Origin: Firmicutes bacterium UBA5473
GTDB lineage: Bacteria > Bacillota > DTU084
Reading direction: 5' to 3'
DNA: 6,590 nt
Assembly (NCBI GenBank): GCA_002427165.1
Contig: DIQB01000087.1
Location: 7,866 to 14,455 of the forward strand
The translations under genes were made by a program, and so were the position numbers. This document shows, in pieces, positions 5,145 to 6,590 of this stretch (its first letter is position 1; each line of letters begins with the position of its first letter). The notes beneath the pieces were generated by a model. It had not been told where the DNA came from and made no database searches. It saw nothing but the letters and a program-made list of their open reading frames with translations.

Positions 5145-5738
5145 CTAGATCAGAGGATCTTTTGGTGTAATCACACCACCTGATATTATTAGCTTCAAAC
5201 CTTCCTCCACGCTCATCTCAAGGAATGTGACATCTTCTTTGGGAACAAAGACCAAAAAACCAGATGTGGGGTTGGGGGTAGTGGGAATAAAGACGTTCAA
5301 TACCTCGTGCTCTGTTTTCCGCTGTACCTCCCCTGTACTTTTCCCGGTGATAAAACCGATCACCCATAGCCCTCGCCTAGGATACTCCAGCATAGCAACG
5401 CGCTGAAATGCATTGGTCTTTTCTGGAGAAAATGCTTCAACTACTTGTTTGAGGGCACTGTAGACTGAGTTCATAATCGGGACCCTGCTTATCATCTGCT
5501 CCAGAGAGCTGAGGAGTTTTTTGCCAAAGATATTTGTGGCAAGAAACCCTGTAAGTAGGATTAATAACAAAGTAAAGAGGATTCCTACCCCAGGCAGGGG
5601 TCTGCCAATTATGGATTCAATTATTTGACCGAAGATACCATCCATTAGATTAAAGACAAAAATCAAAATGTAGATGGTAGCGATCAAAGGTAACAAGACC
5701 ACAAGCCCTGCCACAATGAGTTTCCGTATTCTTTTCAT
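5145..5738 (-). CDS. DUF502-family membrane protein
   Basis: The 197-residue protein has two predicted transmembrane helices, at about 7-29 (LIVAGLVVLLPLIATIYILI) and 50-72 (GVGILFTLLLILLTGFLATN), and then a soluble C-terminal domain. The family marks of DUF502 are clear: RVPIMNSVYSALKQVVEAFS (about 85-104), LEYPRRGLWVIGFITG (about 117-132) and PTTPNPTSGFLVFVPKEDV followed by MSVEEGLKLIISGGV. The biochemical role of the family in bacteria is not established. The ATG at 5738 is preceded by GGGAGGGAG. The gene starts 20 nt after the thioesterase stop and is the last of that run. No hairpin terminator is visible in the 94 nt between its stop and the broken MNT gene. Family identity is firm, function unknown. 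Confidence 0.92.
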   Translation of the reverse strand: MKRIRKLIVAGLVVLLPLIATIYILIFVFNLMDGIFGQIIESIIGRPLPGVGILFTLLLILLTGFLATNIFGKKLLSSLEQMISRVPIMNSVYSALKQVVEAFSPEKTNAFQRVAMLEYPRRGLWVIGFITGKSTGEVQRKTEHEVLNVFIPTTPNPTSGFLVFVPKEDVTFLEMSVEEGLKLIISGGVITPKDPLI

Positions 5739-5758
5739 AGCTCCCTCCCAATAAACAA

Positions 5759-6244
5759 CTATCGTCTAACTGGCTCTTCGGTTTTTTGTCTGTTTTTCTT
5801 GTGCTCTAGATACCTCTGCCTTCCATTCTCAAAAGCTTCCTTTTCTTCTTCAGTTTCAACTAAAAGCCCTGGAACCTGGCAGGGTTTGCCTTCCTCATCA
5901 AGAGCTACATAGGTAAAAAAAGCTGTCAGTGCTACTTTCGTGGGGAGCTCATTCATCATGTCCTCCACTTTCACCGTTACCTTAACCTCCATAGAGGTCC
6001 TGCCGGCGAAAACTAGCTGCGCTTCGCAGATTACCAATTGCCCTACCATAATCGGCTGATGGAAGACCATTTCATCTACTCTTACTGTTACCACATTTGT
6101 TTTTGCATGTCGCATTGCAGCTACTCCACCGCAGTTGTCCATCATCTTCATTATCTCGCCACCGTGAACTTTCCCTGAGGGGTTTGCCTGGCACGGCAGC
6201 ATGATCTCAGAGAGAACAGATCTGGATTGCATGCTTTTTTTCAT
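5759..6244 (-). CDS. Hotdog-fold acyl-CoA thioesterase (YciA/YkhA/BACH type)
   Basis: This family hydrolyses acyl-CoA thioesters to free acid and CoA in the cytoplasm. The 161-residue protein shows the full single-hotdog signature: NPSGKVHGGEIMKMMDNCGG (about 21-40, with the probable catalytic Asp36), AAMRHAKTNVVTVRVDEMVF (about 42-61), the following HQPIMVGQL and the GRTSMEVKVTV strand (about 81-91). The last 25 residues are charged and basic, as in YkhA-like proteins. I use the ATG at 6244, which has AAAGGGGG 8 nt upstream; an ATG at 6232 would lose four residues and lacks a ribosome-binding site. The gene starts 19 nt after the ArsC/Spx-like gene and is followed 20 nt later by the DUF502 gene, a likely operon. 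Chain-length preference cannot be told from the sequence. Confidence 0.92.
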   Translation of the reverse strand: MKKSMQSRSVLSEIMLPCQANPSGKVHGGEIMKMMDNCGGVAAMRHAKTNVVTVRVDEMVFHQPIMVGQLVICEAQLVFAGRTSMEVKVTVKVEDMMNELPTKVALTAFFTYVALDEEGKPCQVPGLLVETEEEKEAFENGRQRYLEHKKNRQKTEEPVRR

Positions 6245-6263
6245 CTTCCGGCCCCCTTTCCGA

Positions 6264-6590
6264 TTAATTATCCTCAGCTTTCAGCTGTGCCCACTCATCT
6301 GCCTTAAATCCCACCAAGACACCACTGTCGCCAATTAACAGGGGCCGCTTCACAAGCATCCCATCTGTTGCTAGCAATTCAATCTGCTGTGCATCAGTCA
6401 GTCCCGAGAGCTTATCTTTCAGACCCAGCTTCCTATATAATTGACCGCTGGTATTGAAAAACTTCCGTGCAGGCAAACCGCTACGTGGAATCCACTCTTT
6501 GAGCTCTGCTTCAGTTGGATTCTGCTGGGCAATATCTCTATACTCATAGGAAATACCATTTTCATCTAACCACTTTTGAGCTTTTTTACA
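6264..6590 (-). CDS. ArsC/Spx-family thioredoxin-fold protein, 5' end off the window
   Basis: The frame is open from the right edge to TAA at 6266-6264, giving 108 residues; about 10-14 N-terminal residues are missing. The visible part starts CKKAQKWLDENGISYEYRDI, which corresponds to the second half of the CxxC-KKA active-site region and first helix of ArsC/Spx/YffB-like proteins. It continues with LKEWIPRSGLPARKFFNTSG, a helical middle section, and the diagnostic MLVKRPLLIGDSGVLVGF, where Arg of the RP-L-L motif and a cis-proline are conserved. Whether the first active-site Cys is present lies beyond the edge. In Firmicutes such proteins are often annotated as arsenate reductase, but this group (YusI-like) has no proven arsenate activity, and there are no ars genes nearby. 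It heads or continues the operon with the thioesterase. Family identity is firm. Confidence 0.88.
   Translation of the reverse strand, partial: CKKAQKWLDENGISYEYRDIAQQNPTEAELKEWIPRSGLPARKFFNTSGQLYRKLGLKDKLSGLTDAQQIELLATDGMLVKRPLLIGDSGVLVGFKADEWAQLKAEDN

Noticed and set aside
5088..5156. Inverted repeat CCTCTGA/TCAGAGG around the end of the DUF502 gene as a terminator
   Set aside because: The 7-bp arms are 55 nt apart, one lies inside the DUF502 coding sequence, and no T-run follows; likely chance.

Overview
The window looks like a chromosomal piece of a Firmicutes-type (Bacillota) bacterium of medium G+C. The evidence is a rimP-nusA-rnpM(ylxR) cluster in Gram-positive form (short NusA without C-terminal acidic repeats, YlxR next in line), strong AGGAGG ribosome-binding sites, TTG starts, a GerMN-domain secreted protein and a DUF502 membrane protein. 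One gene encodes what looks like an outer-membrane beta-barrel of the PorV/UPF0164 kind. If that is right, the organism is one of the diderm Firmicutes lineages; the sequence alone does not fix the genus.

Layout from the left. Positions 1-1827 (minus strand) hold rimP, nusA and rnpM, tightly packed. They follow a well-formed sigma-A promoter (TTGTCA-17-TATAAT) and a leader of about 90 nt carrying a terminator-like hairpin, the arrangement expected for autoregulation by NusA. Positions 1956-3619 (minus) hold a likely operon of the beta-barrel gene and truB, with the upstream stop codon touching the truB ribosome-binding site. truB lies upstream of rimP rather than in its usual place after rbfA. 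A divergent intergenic region (3620-3803) with several short palindromes separates this from a GerMN-domain gene (3804-4277, plus), closed by a 13-bp-stem hairpin that could terminate transcription from both sides.

Positions 4429-5050 (minus) are a decaying accessory patch: a broken MNT nucleotidyltransferase/HEPN toxin-antitoxin pair (MntA/HepT type). The antitoxin gene is interrupted by an exact 34-bp tandem duplication; deleting one copy restores a 111-residue protein. The HEPN gene starts inside the 3' end of its partner, as such pairs do, but has a one-base frameshift, then stop codons, and loses its catalytic half. It is followed by an unidentified 53-codon remnant.

Positions 5145-6590 (minus) are a compact likely operon of an ArsC/Spx-like protein (5' end off the window), a hotdog-fold acyl-CoA thioesterase and a DUF502 membrane protein. 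I see no intact novel defence or mobile system. The most informative items are the exactly reconstructable broken toxin-antitoxin pair, the rimP leader, and the beta-barrel/truB pairing.
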